This document shows positions 45,503-58,212 of a stretch of DNA of 64,000 nucleotides, piece by piece. The stretch is from Spongilla lacustris. Lineage: Eukaryota; Porifera; Demospongiae; Spongillida; Spongillidae. The translations under genes were made by a program, and so were the position numbers. The notes under the pieces were generated by a model that had not been told where the DNA came from, searched no databases, and worked only from the letters and a program-made list of their open reading frames with translations. Each line of letters opens with the position of its first letter. The first letter of the stretch is position 1. Location of the stretch: positions 12,335,350 to 12,399,349 of the forward strand of contig OX442416.1 in NCBI GenBank assembly GCA_949361645.1, read 5' to 3'.

Positions 45503-47437
45503 GCATGCATGCTGGTAGCCCTATTCGTTTATCCAACACATTGGATGAACTTGTCTAACATAACTGATGCAATCAGTAGCATCACCAGATTCATCATAAT
45601 TTAGTATGACGTAGCCACACCCTTACGCTTTGCGGAGGGTCGGGAGACATTCGCATGCCTCATTAGTTCTGATTAAATATATATTATTAATGTTACCTGC
45701 ATTTCTCATAACGTAAGGTATCCTTAAAAACCTAAATTTATTAAATTAATAAAGCTATTCGAGCACTGTCAAGACTTGCCACCACTCCCAAGTGTCAGGG
45801 AAGCCAGTTACAGCTCGAACCCAGGGGTCATCTGAAGAGCCACATGTTGACGAGTCACGTCAGGGTGATAACGAGAGGTGCCTGCATGCATATGCGTGCA
45901 TAGGCATGCATAAGCACAACATGTGATCGCGGCGCGAGACCATGCAGACCAGTTTAGAACCGGTTTACCATAGATCAAACCCCCTTTGAGTGTTCGTGTA
46001 TGAGTTGAGTTGAGTTGTACTAGTCGTGTGAGTTGCAGTATACTATTTGCATGCTGGCACGTATGCTGTAGTGCGGTGCATCCATACTCTATAGTGTGAT
46101 CATACACAGCCCGGTGATTCGCTAGCGCAACGGTCATCTACACAAGTCACACGTCGGCAATGAAATCTTTGGAAGACTCAGTTTGGCCCTTGTGAGAGCA
46201 AATTCCCGAGCCATCCTATCCCGCTCTCTGTAAACTGTTCGTGTTAGGTTAAGTACTGTAGGTAGTAGCATACTAATAATAATTTCCATTCGTGTATTCT
46301 CTAAGACTTGTATCTTGTGGCATTGAAGCATTAATAATGATCAATTATTATACTTTAAAGTTAAGCCAAAATGTGTGCAATTAGTCGTTTGTGACTTCAT
46401 GTACATCTCCACTGGTGAAATACCCATTATAGGAAGAAGGAATGGCTTAATGCCATTTAATTTACAGTGACATGAAGTTTAAAATAAATAAATAAATAAA
46501 AGATCCTGGTAGCCTGTTTATACAAGTGTATAGTACTACTGGTGCATTGTGATAGCATACATTTCTTATAAAAATGCAGACATCTGGAGTATAACAGATT
46601 TCCCAAAAATTAAAATTTTGTCAATTCGCAGAAATGAGGACATCTCAATAAGGTAGCTATAATACATGTGTGGACCTTCCACTACCCTTTCTATTATGTA
46701 AATAACCTGGAAAGTCAATCATTCCTCCATCCAATTAACCTTCATTGTAGGATGGTAAGCAAAGGTAGATCTGTTCAAGTTGTTGTAACCCCATTCATAG
46801 TACATTACAACTACAGGGTTGATTTTGTTAGTTTAGCCCAACACTCCTACAAATGGCTCTTAAATTTTATTCATTGATAAAGGGTACATTCATGTATCCC
46901 TCTCATATTGATGCAATACAGAGGTGAGGAATACGACGAATAAACACATGTAGATGACTTAATGAAGTTAAATCCCTTTGATGTCAGTCAATACCAGCCA
47001 TGTGTCAGGGCATTTCAATGGTAAACATGATATCTGTCAAAACAGGTATACTGTTAAAGGGGTATGTATTTCAACAGGCAAGGCAGAATGACAGGTTCGG
47101 CCCAGTCACTTGGTGACAAGTAAGATAGTCATGGTCATAATAAAAAAATGTAGACCTTGATGTGTCACCTGCTGCCCACTTGCACTTTTGCTTGTGGATG
47201 ATGTTGAATTCATTGCTAAAAGTCATAGTGGTAAGAAAGAATCAAATACATGTAGCAATTCAGTTTCTGTAAATTGCTGGATCTCTGAACTAACACGAGT
47301 ACATGTATGAGGAGTCACTGTGATTTAAGTCATGCATCACTTGTGTAGGCAACATGCTACATATATATCACCCACAAAATCAAATGTACATGTAACTACA
47401 TGTACATAACACATTCTGCATTATACCATGCAGTATA
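45503..47437. other. Region downstream of the CAP gene, no gene seen
   Basis: Open stretches at 45808-46137 and 46134-46331 (-) lack domains and splice context. If the CAP gene has a fifth exon it would lie here; none was recognised. Confidence 0.35.
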
Positions 47438-48965
47438 TCACTGTTGGTGATGAATCAACTTACAGCAGAGTGAATTATAACATTTCGTCCACATTGCAGG
47501 ACACATGGAACAGGGAGTACCCTTCGTATAGGGTGCCTCTCCAACGTAATTTCCTCTGTTATACAGTAAAAAAATAACATTACTATTTTTTCCGCAAAAA
47601 TGTCACACATTATAACATTATAAAAATGCTTCTTGTTTGAATCGCTATATCTTCCGAACGCTAAACGCTATGGACTTCCTATTTTCAACATTTCATATTA
47701 CACCATTCCTCTATGAAAAATTACATTTTGGAGTCCACGCCAGTATTGCAACTTTCGATACCCGACCGGGTTCAAACCCGCCATAACTTTATAGGTAGGA
47801 GTAATCAAATCGCTTCAAATTCGGTTATTCGGTACAGAGGTCCTATACCTATATCCATTTTTTCTGTTCTTTAATTTTTATGCCATCCGTTACGGAGATA
47901 CAGTTGAACAAAGTACGTCCACTTTTCCCGCGCTTGATTCGCGCCAATGACTTTGGCAAATCGCGTCCCGCTCAATGTATGGGGAGGCGGTAGTTATATC
48001 ATTGGCGCGAATCGAGCGGGCATAAAAATTAACGAACAGTATAAATCAATAGGTATAGGACCTCTTTATCTACAAACCGATTTTGAAGCGATTTGATTAC
48101 TCCTACCTTGTGACAGGTTTGAACCCGGTCGGGTAACAAACGTTGCAGTACTGGCGTGGAGCACGTGCAAAATACAATTTGGTATAGAGAAATGGTGTAG
48201 TATGAAATGTTGAAAATAGGAAGTCCATAGCGTTTAGCGTTCGGAAGATATAGCGATTCAAACAAGAAGCATTTTTATAATGTTATAAAAGGGAGACATT
48301 TTCGCGGACACTATAATAATAATTCAGCAGCCACTAACCCTGGTGCGTAGTCGCAAACAATAATAGTTCCAGAGCCGAATCCAGCTACTGATTGACAGTA
48401 GCTACTGCCGCATCCTACTAGGTAACTTTGAGCCCATACAATCTTACCGTATGCATATATACCGTAATGTTGAATTGTGCAAATTTCTCTATATTGCTTA
48501 CCTGTGTGTAATGGCCACACTGGCCACTGCCGCAGTCACCAGTTGCGAAATTATAGTTGGATTTCTCGGCATACCAATTCTGTATAGCGCTGGCAATAAG
48601 ACCAGTCGACTCGCCGGCCGAGGTCACGTATAGGTTCTCCCCGACGTAGGATGCGACAGTGTTTGGGGATGCCGCCGCCGTGTATTGCGATGAGCGATAG
48701 GCGTTGTGACCGAAGATACACTGCTCGGCGTACGCCTGGGCAACGCCTGCGAGGACTGGATCCCATGCCTTTTGTACAATACATTGTAGGACAGGGTAAT
48801 TTGAAAAAAAAAAAATAACTGTACCATTTGCAACATATTGGACGCTCCCTCCATGGACCGATCCTGGTTGTGAGTATCGACGGCCAGCTGCTTGTCGGCA
48901 GTCGAAAGGGCCGCTAGTGATGAACATACAAGTGCTAAGAAAATCGCGAGTACAAAGGGAAGCAT
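47438..48965 (-). CDS. Secreted CAP/SCP/PR-1 domain protein, four exons
   Basis: Exons are 48825-48965, 48502-48768, 48339-48442 and 47438-47555, with GT-AG introns of 56, 59 and 783 nt; all joins keep frame and the model gives 209 residues. ATG at 48965 starts a signal peptide (MLPFVLAIFLALVCSSLAAL). The CAP fold follows: AVDTHNQDRS, AWDPVLAGVAQAYAEQCIFG, VGENLYVTSA, IQNWYAEKSNYNF, then CGHYTQ joined to IVWAQSYLVGCGSSYC (the CAP signature HYTQ-VW), VCDYAPG joined to GNYVGEAPYTKGTPCSMCPA and CYNSLC. CAP proteins are extracellular; their roles vary and none is assigned here. Reading through exon 3 would instead stop after a short AELLL tail, so the splice at 48338 matters. A GTAAG at 47459-47463 could lead to a fifth exon; otherwise the protein ends CCKLIHHQQ. 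Confidence 0.8.
47590..48309. mobile_element. Foldback element copy 2, inside CAP intron 3
   Basis: Same family as 40121-40935: GATTCGCGCCAATGA, GTTCAAACCCGCCATAACTT and the middle CCGCTCAATGTATGGGGAGG are shared. The outer ends differ (TCCGCAAAAATGTC and complement). The arms span about 330-350 nt. A deletion in the right arm leaves it shorter. Confidence 0.8.
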
Positions 48966-49023
48966 GCTTGCCCCGATCAAACAGCTTTAGATGGAACCGA
49001 AGTGTAAATGTACTCAGGCCTGC

Positions 49024-49031
49024 CTTATAAG
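49024..49031 (-). promoter_or_regulatory. Possible TATA box of the CAP gene
   Basis: CTTATAAG lies about 60 nt upstream of the ATG at 48965, at a workable distance for a short leader. Position and sequence are the only evidence. Confidence 0.4.
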
Positions 49032-50214
49032 GATAAAAATAGGTGATAAGGTGACTATTACCATAGATAGTGGATCACATGCCAGAAGAAATAGTTAATA
49101 AACTGAACACTGTAGATACAATGACGTCAGACATCCGCTTTACCTGGCAAATTGACAAAACCTATATTCAGCTTTTTTAAAAAAGTACTCGGAAAAATCG
49201 CGTAGTGCTTTACTTCTTATTCTAAACAATTGGTTTTCGTTGTCCAGGGGAGGTCAGTATGTACAGTTATGCATGGCATGGTCTCCCAGTCCGACATGAC
49301 ATGAATGGTTAAAAAATAATCACATGATCTTGACTCAAACAAGTCAGAGCAAGGTCCAGCACAATATTATGATTGAGACAACTTGACAGTTTTCTGTACA
49401 CATAGAAGGCTATAAGTAAACTCTCCTATTAACATCCAGGATGTACTGATGAAATAATCCTTGACCCAGTACATGCATGCATGTAGGTGGTAATCTTAGT
49501 TCATAGGTGATAAGTTCATTGTGGTATACACAGGCCACATGAAGTGGCTGAGAGCCAACAACTATACATATACATATATATAGAGATGTCTTGTCCCCAT
49601 GCCTTATATGCAAGGCAAGGTCTGAGGTGGATCAGTGTTGACCAAATGTTTGTTAAGATCAAGTTATGCTGCCTCTCACTCTGTACTCACTGCCCACCTC
49701 AGTTCTATATTGTTCTATATTGAGTATTGGATTATTTACTGCAGGTGAAACAGAAGTGTATGCACCCTCTCAGCGCACTGTGGACAGGCAATTATTTGTT
49801 TGGAACGTTACGTGAATGTCCCCTAAAGGTTGCCTGGGGGGTTTATATGGCCCATGTCTGTGTTTGTATGTATATATATGATACATGCATGTGTACAATA
49901 AGTTGTGTATTTGTATACACTGCATATTCACATCACACAGCATTACATGCATGTGTAAATGTTATATAGAGGCTGTAAATTATGTATAGCCTGCATATGT
50001 CATGCAGCAGCGCGTTGCAGTATATAGAATGGTATACATGTATATACGTTATACCTGTCGCCGAAACATGTACACTGTCTGTGTGTACATGTGTAGCCAC
50101 TGCAAATTAGTACGTAATTTGTGTACCTTGCATGCCACGCAAGCAGTACGTCTCGTTCACAATAAAAATAAATACATACCAGTATAATAAAAACAAATCA
50201 ATAAAACAAGATGT
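49032..50214. other. No gene seen
   Basis: AT-rich with many TACATGTA/TATATA words; no frame with a domain or splice context. Confidence 0.4.
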
Positions 50215-50440
50215 TATTTAATTAAAGTCAGTAGGGACCACATTCCTAGCCAGTATGGCCCTTGCTATGGCTCTAACCAGGGTGATATTTAGCCTTCCAA
50301 ACATGTCACTGATCACCCTGGCTTTACGAAATGAGGAAGAGCCAAAGGCCTAGCGTGTGGCCAGTAGAGCAAAGGTTCCTCTTGCTTCCTCAACCCAATT
50401 GCAGTAAGTTTCTACTGCTAGGGGCACACACCTCCAGCCT
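50215..50440 (-). pseudogene. Endonuclease-like domain fragment, second copy
   Basis: The minus strand reads GWRCVPLAVETYCNWVEEAR, a TAG, then FGRLNITLVRAIARAILARN. It matches the fragment at 54811-55040 in order and spacing and extends the 13073-13420 fragment. One in-frame stop is present. Confidence 0.55.
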
Positions 50441-50620
50441 AGTTAACATTATTACCATGGTAGCCGCCTTAGCTGAGCTGTGAGCTATATACGCGAAATT
50501 TGGATTATCTTTCAAAGGATCAGACCAGCGTGATTACTATTACTTCAGACTGTTCAGAGCCCGCCCGGCTTTAATTTGTATCATGATGAGGTCAAACTGC
50601 ATGTGAGTTATCTTTGAAAG

Positions 50621-50709
50621 TAATATATATATATATATAATTATATATATATATATATTATTATATATATATATATATATATATACATTGTATATATATA
50701 TATATATAT
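50621..50709. repeat. (TA)n tract, about 90 bp
   Basis: Interrupted TA repeats at the left edge of the large inverted duplication. Confidence 0.95.
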
Positions 50710-51372
50710 GCTGTCTTAAGCTAACGTTGTGTGCATATGCTAGCAAGAGTAGGCCAAGGCCTTCTTGTCTCTCTTGTCCAATTTCCAAGCATTGTGAAAT
50801 AATTGATCAAAGTAATTCATACACTAATGCATGACACTTTACCAATGAGAGCCCATAAAATTGATTTGCAAGTGTTTTAACGTGATTCACAATGTCATTC
50901 TCCATTTTACAAGTATAAACAGAATGCCTCTGAGATTGTTTCATAGCCAAACAAGCCTAGCTCATTATTTCTGTTACATGAGCCAATAATGCCATATGAT
51001 CGCAGTTAAAGTGTACAGCTCAACTAACCCATTTGCAAATGGCTCAACCCCACTACTAACTTTTCAAGTGAAGAGGAAAGTTGCATAAAACGGAAGCAAA
51101 GTATATAGTTTATTTTAAACATTAATATAGCTGCATACTTGTACTTTCTAACACCTAGATTGAAACAGAAATATCAATGATGCCAGCACAAACTGTGAAA
51201 AAAATAGAATTTCACTCTGATCATCAAATTTCTTATTTTTGAATGTTACAATGTAATGAATACAAAAGCAAAATCCATATGTAGGACAAAAAGATAGTCA
51301 TTACGCTTAATGTCAATTTATGTAGCATAATTCAAGAAAAAAGGGGGTGGCTCAACTAACCCACTCCTCCCC
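50706..51372. mobile_element. TA-flanked GTTAGTTGAGCC element, copy B (left end lost)
   Basis: The right end (…AACCCACTCCTCCCC then TA) is intact. The left end is missing at the TA tract. The body matches copy A (AATTCATACACTAATGCA, AGCTCA…CTGTTA) in the same orientation and copy C in the opposite one. Confidence 0.7.
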
Positions 51373-52639
51373 TACTTATAATAATTCTCAAAAGCGTAGG
51401 CAAGTCAAGTGTATCGTTAATAACTCAAAAGTGAAATCCTCTTGTTTAATAATTTCAATTTTCTAGTAGTCCACCAAGAACACTGATTTCTATGCTTACA
51501 TATAACGACAAGACATAAGAGCGTTCAATAGTTAACATGTACATTTAGATGCAGATGCATTAACATTTGGATCTAAAAAACACCACCTTGGGAGTGTAGA
51601 TTAAGATCTCATAATTGCAGGTGGACAATGCATTTATAATGCAACTTGGGCCTAGTATAGTTCTCCAGAAGTTGAATACAATGTTGACGAAACCTGATGT
51701 GTGGGGTATGGTGAAATGAATTTATATAGTGAATAGTAGGAATATCCTAAATTGAGTATTTTAGCCATGGAATATACTGTATTCTGTGCATACCTGATCC
51801 AGTACTTCAATTTAACATACCATTATAATAATACTTAACGAGGCTCATACTTATATTTGTGGCCACCAATCCCCCAAAATACTTGTGTACTACATAATAC
51901 ATTATTATGTGCCAATGACTATTCAATGGAGTTTTTAAACATTTACAATTGATCTACAAACTTGGGAAGAACAAAAGGGAACTCATTTGCTCTGATGCAA
52001 TGTTACCAGCAAGCATTACCCAGACTGTTGTTAAAAATGATTACCCTATATAGAGTATGGCATTAACCAATAAGGATTATTTCAAAATGGTTTGGTGGAT
52101 TTGGCAGTCCAGTTTTACTCCCATCTACTAATGCTGTTTTTTCTGGCCTTCTAGTAAAACACAGTAATCCTTCATATTACCGTATAGATACCTACCAAAG
52201 TGTACACCAGGACATTAGACAATATGTTGATACTCACATTGCATGTCTAAATGCATTTTGTGATTAACCCTCAAATATCTACACCCACACTTAAAACACA
52301 CTTACCTAAAACCCACTACACACATGTACACATAATAATATACACTACACTACACCTATACCCACACTATGTACACTTACCTATACTGCACTAAACATAG
52401 CTACATTCCTACACCCACATATATATCTACACACACATACTAACATCTACACAAATACATACACTTAAACTAACACACATTACACAAGTGTGGTGTGCAT
52501 GAGTTAGGTGTGTCGTGTGTGTAGGTAGTGTGGGTGTTGGTGCATTGAATTTTCATGCAGTTCAATTTAATTAATGTAAGTAAATAAGGAGGATTCAATA
52601 CATCTAGAAGTACATGCATACATAAATTGATCAAGGTAC

Positions 52640-53145
52640 ACTATATGTGTAGAGAAGTGTGAATGTAGTGCAGTATAGTATATGTAGTGTAGTGTGGGCG
52701 TAGGTATGTGTAGTGTAGTGTGGATGTAGATACATGTATGTGTAGTGTAGAGTGGGTGTAGGTATGTGTAGTGTAGAGTGGATGTAGGTATGTGTAGTGT
52801 AGAGTGGGTGTAGGTATGTGTAGTGCAGAGTGGATGTAGGTATGTGTAGTGTAGAGTGGGCGTAGGTATGTGTAGTGTAGAGTGGGTGTAGGTATGTGTA
52901 GTGTAGAGTGGATGTAGGTATGTGTAGTGTAGAGTGGATGTAGGTATGTGTAGTGTAGTGTGGGTGTAGGTATGTGTAGTGTAGAGTGGATGTAGGTATG
53001 TGTAGTGTAGAGTGGGTGTAGGTATGTGTAGTGTGGGTGTATGCATGTGTAGTGTAGTGTGGGTATAGGTATGTGTAGTGTGGGTGTATGCATGTGTAGT
53101 GTATGTATGTGTAGTGTAGTGTGGGTTTAGGTATGTGTACCATAT
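52640..53145. repeat. 26-bp minisatellite at the centre of the palindrome
   Basis: Units of GTAGGTATGTGTAGTGTAGA plus GTGG(A/G)T, about 17-18 copies. The opposite strand pattern (ACACTACACCTATACCCACA) appears in degenerate form at 52275-52480. Overlapping frames of 150-176 codons (-) are artefacts. Confidence 0.9.
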
Positions 53146-54521
53146 TAATTACTAAGTACATTTACATCCAGCCATGTACCGGTACACACTTCCCTACCAA
53201 ATACATTTTTGATGTATGTGCCAACTAAATTCTATGCCTTTAAGTTGGGACTTATTGTCTAATGTCCTGGTTATTTTACTGCAACACCAGAAAACACTGC
53301 AGAAAAATAGCATTTATTTTATACATGACCTATTCTAGTTTACTGTGTGTACTACCATTTTTGTAGTAATCCTGTGTTGGATGTTGATGTGAGCTGCATG
53401 TTTATGGTCAGTGCTAAACGTACATTTGACTCATTGAAACTCATGCAAGATACAGACTATCTTTATTCCTCACCATGATTTTCGGCTACACATTTTTACT
53501 TATCCAGTTGTAATACCTTGCATGAGCATGTCATATGTCCCAACAATATTGTCACATGCAAGTCTCATCTGAAAGATGTTGATCTATCCCTTTATGTAAA
53601 CTGTATATCCCTTTAAATAGGTTGCAGTATATTTGATTATACTTGTCCCTTCAGTCCCACTCCGTATAGGGGTAATCGTTGTAAAATACAGTCTGGGTAG
53701 GCTTGCTGCTATGATTGCATCAGTGCAAAAGCAGTTTGTTATTGTCCCTCCCAAACATTGGTTTCGTATTGATTATTATTTTTTCAACTGCATGCAGCCC
53801 ACAGTGTGTACTTGTCTGATTAAAGGTGAAAGAATATTAATGACATTAATTTGTACAGCAATTGTAAAATCAGGCAAATGAATTCTTTTAAAAAGTCAGT
53901 GACACATAATAATTCATGCATGTATACTATGTGGTACACAAGTATTTTAGGGGATTGGTGGCCACAAATATAATTATGAGCTTCATTAAATATTATTATA
54001 GTGGTATATTAAAGGATAACTTACCAAATTGAAAAGTACTGGCATGCACAGAATACAGTATATTCCATGGCTGAAATATTCAATTTAGGATATTCCTACC
54101 ATTCAATTCCACCAAGCACTTAACTCGCCTAACCATTAGGTTTCATCTACATTTACACAACTTCTGGTTAACTATACTAGACCCAAGGTGCATTATAAAT
54201 GCAATTTGAACAGTGTCATCTTTCATTGCAGATCATCTTGTCCACCAGCAATTATGAGATCTTACTCTTGATACTTCGAATTCTACACTACCAAGGTGGT
54301 GTTTTTTAGATCCAAATTTTAATGCATCAGCATCTAAATGTACATGTTAACTATTGAAAGCTCTTATATTGAACTTTTATCTTGCTGTTATATGTAAGCA
54401 TAGAAATCAGTGTTCTTGGTGGACTACTAGAAAATCAAAATTAGTAAACAAGGGGATTCCACTTTTGAGTTATTAACTATACACCTGACTCACCTAACCC
54501 TTTTGATAATTACTATAAGTA

Positions 54522-55764
54522 GGGGAAGAGTGGGCTAGTTGAGCCACTAGATTAGTTGAGCCACCCCACCCCCCCCTTTTTTTTTTAGCTATACGAAGAA
54601 ACATACTTGAATTATGCTAACATATATTAAGTGCAATGACTAGCTTATTGTCCTACATAAAAATTTAGTTTTTGTATTCATTACAACCATGAGAGACAAT
54701 TTAAATATCACTTGTGAGGAAACTGAAGTCTTCCTTAGTGATGAGATCTAAGATGTATATACATGTATTGGATACCGAGACATTAATGTTAACATAAACA
54801 CACTTTAAAATTATACTAATTTGTCTTTGGTGGGTAAACATCTACCCAGAATGGCCCTGGCAATGGCTCGGACGAGGGTGAAGCTTAGCCTGCCATACAT
54901 TTCAGCCAAGACTTGACTCTTGTGGCAGGAAGAGGTGGTGGCAATGTAGGATGCGAGGCGGGAGAAGGTGGTGTGAGCTTCTTTGCCCCAGTTACAATAT
55001 GTCTCCACAGTGAATGGGACACAAACCCACCCACAATGTAATATTCAAAAATAAGAAATCTGTTGATCAGAGTGAAATTGTATTTTCTTACAGTCTGTGC
55101 TCTCATCAATGATATTTCCATTTCAGTCTAGGGTGTTAGAAAGTACAAGTATGCAGCTATATTAAAATAAACTATATACCTTGCTTCCATTTTATGCAAC
55201 TTTCCTCTTTACTTGAAAAGTTAGTAGTGTGATTAAGAGCCATTTGCAAAGGGGTTAGTTGAGCCATACGCTTTAACTGCGATCATATGGCATTATTGGT
55301 TCATGTAACAGAAATAGTGAGCTAGGCTTGTTTGGCTATGAAACAATCTCAGAGGCATTCTGTTTATATTTGTAAAATGGAGAATGATGTTGTGAATCAT
55401 GTTAAAACACTTGCAAATCAATTTTATGGGCTCTCATTGGCAAAGTGTCATGCATGTGTATGAATTTACTTTGATCAATTATTTCACAATGCTTGGAAAT
55501 TGGACAAGAGACAAGAAGGCCTTGGCCTACTCTTGCTAGCTTAAGACAGCATATGGCTCAAGGCTCAACTGACCCACTTGGCTGGGTTAGTTGTGCCACT
55601 TAACACCAGTTGATTTTTTATAATGTCCTTTTTCTCATGCCCATCCCCAGTCTCTAACATTTCTACGACATGCCAAGTGATGCCCCTTTATATATCTGGC
55701 TATTAACCAAAACCCAAAGGCACTATAAACCTAACCCTAAAATTCAACTAACCCACTCCTCCCC
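54522..55764. mobile_element. TA-flanked GTTAGTTGAGCC element, copy C
   Basis: Ends GGGGAAGAGTGGGCTAGTTG and …CAACTAACCCACTCCTCCCC, TA on each side. It contains the endonuclease-like fragment at 54811-55040. Confidence 0.75.
54811..55040 (-). pseudogene. Endonuclease-like domain fragment, third copy
   Basis: The minus strand reads GWVCVPFTVETYCNWGKEAH, TTFSRLASYIATTSSCHKSQ, MYGRLSFTLVRAIARAIL, stop after TKDKLV. Uninterrupted over this C-terminal part; the N-terminal half seen at 13073-13420 is missing. Confidence 0.55.
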
Positions 55765-56805
55765 TACAGGATTATAACTAGTTTTGTCAACTATACTCGG
55801 CCTTTTTCTTCAGAAGGACTGTTATAGTTAAATGGGTCTTGTGTGATGAACTGAGATGTTCAGGTGGATTCAAAAGTATGCGGAGAACCTGATACTAAAA
55901 AAAATCATGCCAGTTATAATTTTCAGTGGTGGTGAACGTGTAAGCGTTTTTTAGGTGCAATGCCACACTGAAGAGCTGAGAAAGGAACAAAAGGGAAATC
56001 CAGTACCAAGCAGTACCAAGAAATGAAAAAAGAGCAAACTTTAAAGGAAATATAATTTATACAAGCAGAACGTTCAGCAGTTAAGCAATGCGAATGTACA
56101 TGTAAGGTATTGTGTACAATCAGAGTAACGTACGTGTTGATCTATTATAGGCCTACAATATGGTCCGGTTTTCTATCTCCGCTCAGAATGCAACGTGCAT
56201 ACACCGTTCTGAGTGGGTAAAGCATATGCAGACAAAGGGAGGGCTTTGGAAAGTATACAGGAAAGCAACATGATCGGGGATATCGCAGCTACCGGTAAAA
56301 ATTAAAGCTAAAAATACATGCGTATGGAGAGGAACTAAAGAGCTAGTACACGCCCGCTTAGAGGTGTTCAATGGGTAAAAACAAGCTGCGTCAGTTAAGA
56401 ACACACAGCAACAAATGTAGCAACCTCGCAGCGAACTAAACAACACACAGCAACAAATGTAACAACCTCGCAGCGAACTAAACAACGTGTTTATTGAGAA
56501 AACAAGTAGCGATCAAGACAGTGTTTCTATTTATCGGATAGTATTTCCAAATTACTAGGGATAAAATATAAAATAAAAATAAATACAAAAATAAAATAAA
56601 ATATTGAAACGCTCTGAATTTTGAAGGCAACGGCGTTCCATATATGTCATCGTTGCAAGGAGGCGAGAGCTGTAAACCCGTTCTTTCCTGCCTAGATAGT
56701 AATCGTTAGTACCGGTGTCCCTCTTGTTGTTGGAAATTCTTAGTAAAATATAAAAGACCAACAAGTGTTCCATCTTGCATGGGGTTAGTCTTAAAACAAT
56801 CCTAA
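55765..56805. other. No gene seen
   Basis: A direct repeat AACACACAGCAACAAATGTA/GCAACCTCGCAGCGAACTAA occurs twice (56398-56440 and 56444-56484). Minus-strand open stretches at 56183-56485 and 56555-56773 show no domain. Confidence 0.4.
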
Positions 56806-57482
56806 AGCGATTTCTGGAAGGGGGGGTCTAATAACTATATTCACAAGCGGGGGTGGGTACGGGAGGGGGCGTGCCCCTCCCGTAACAGCTAGGGGGTCTG
56901 GGGCGAAGCCCCAGCCGCTTTTTCACTTTTGCGTTCATTTAGCATGAAAATAAGCATACTTTGAAAGTTACATGTATTCAATATTGATAGCTATAGCAAG
57001 CGCAAAATTCGAATTGATTAATATAGAAGCCTGCGTGAGTCAACGTGGATAAGGATAGCGAATAGAAAACTCTACGCAAAGCCATTGTGACCGTAATCTT
57101 GTCTAAACGACACACACGTTTTACCTTTAATAGTACTATATACCTACTTGATTTAGCTCTACCTGTTTCCTGAGGTAAACTATCTTCTTTTGATCGCTTA
57201 CCTCTTGCTCGCACCATTCCATCGCGCAGCATTAAACACTGCACGCTTTGAGGACCTTGGCTTTAGACCCCCTCCCCCACACACACTCACACACACTTTG
57301 GGTCGAATGCTAACTCTCTAATTAGTTCACTCGCGTTCACTAAACGCTTCGTTTTTCAACTCGTCGATCATGTAATTAATTATTCATAAGTTAATTTATT
57401 CATAATTGGTCGGGCCGAGGGGGGGGGGGGTCTTTAGACCCCTTAGACCCCCCCCCCCCCCCCCCCCCTGGATCCGCCACTG
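56806..57482. mobile_element. Probable non-autonomous hAT-like element
   Basis: The right end is CCCCTGGATCCGCCACTG, preceded by a C run and AGACCCC repeats. The left end (TTCTGGAAGGGGGGGTCT) is degraded. A hairpin GGGGTCTGGGGC/GAAGCCCCAG lies at 56890-56915. No duplication was confirmed. Part of it (57280-57450) recurs inverted at 41305-41510. Confidence 0.5.
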
Positions 57483-58212
57483 CAGCTACATATATACTAT
57501 AGTGTTATTTGAACTGCCAATAACTACGTACTTGAATAAATTGCGGATGAGTACCGAAAATCCGTGACCCAATAAACCTTCAAAAATTGTGACACAATTT
57601 TTCGGAGACATTGCGAAGCGCGAAGAAGAGAGAAGGCTTTACACTACGAGTAACACCAAATTTGGTAAAACTGCAGTACGATTTAGGTAGCACACTGGTG
57701 GACTTAAGTTTTTAAGAGTGTTTTGTACAATTGATTTGCTCGATTATTTGTATAGGGTATGCTCAAACAAATGCCTTCATCTCACAACGATAGAATTTTA
57801 TGTATGAATGAGAGGCGCGAACAAAAAGCTGTCTAAAAGCTCTAGTAGAGATGGTTTTGTATGCTATCCAAATTTCACAAACATTGGCTGATGCGCAAGG
57901 CGGTATTTAGTTTGCAACAGCATTCCAACACAGATAACGATAAAGCTTGAGGTAATCGCGTTAACTTTGTATTTATCATACACAGAGCACTCATTTATAT
58001 ACGTTTCCGTGCATACCTTTGCTTATCCACGTTGCACTGTTAAGTCTGTTGCTTTTTAAGAGATCACAAAACAGTGTTCCAATTAAAACGCATCCGTACT
58101 CTCGTCGGGCGTTCCCTTCCACTTAAGAATTATATTATGCTTCCTTGGTGTTACATGCCTTATAAAAATGGTTAATATTGGTTGATGTGCAGGGTGTGTT
58201 TTGTTGGAAAAT
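57483..58212. other. Region upstream of the large transposase-like ORF
   Basis: No coding sequence recognised. I looked for terminal repeats shared with the region after 61123 and found none. Confidence 0.35.

Larger units (their letters stand above)
50706..55560. repeat. Inverted duplication of about 4.9 kb
   Basis: The arms contain, in opposite orientation, copies B and C of the TA-flanked element plus single-copy-like flanks: ATTTCTATGCTTACATATAA (51488) against 54390-54410, TTGTGGCCACCAATCCCCCA (51856) against 53952-53972, and GTCCTGGT near 53263 against the complementary ACCAGGACATTAGACAAT (52206). Arm divergence is moderate, with small insertions and deletions. The centre is the minisatellite at 52640-53145. 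Copy C extends about 200 bp further right than copy B extends left. Confidence 0.75.

Noticed and set aside
48311..48338. CAP protein ending at the TAG at 48311
   Set aside because: A GG|GTTAGT donor and an in-phase exon at 47464-47555 with the expected GNYVGxxPYxxGxPCSxCP continuation explain the gene better; the short tail would lack the conserved C-terminal cysteines.
52567..53161. Three overlapping minus-strand frames of 150-176 codons
   Set aside because: Translations of the 26-bp minisatellite in three frames at once.
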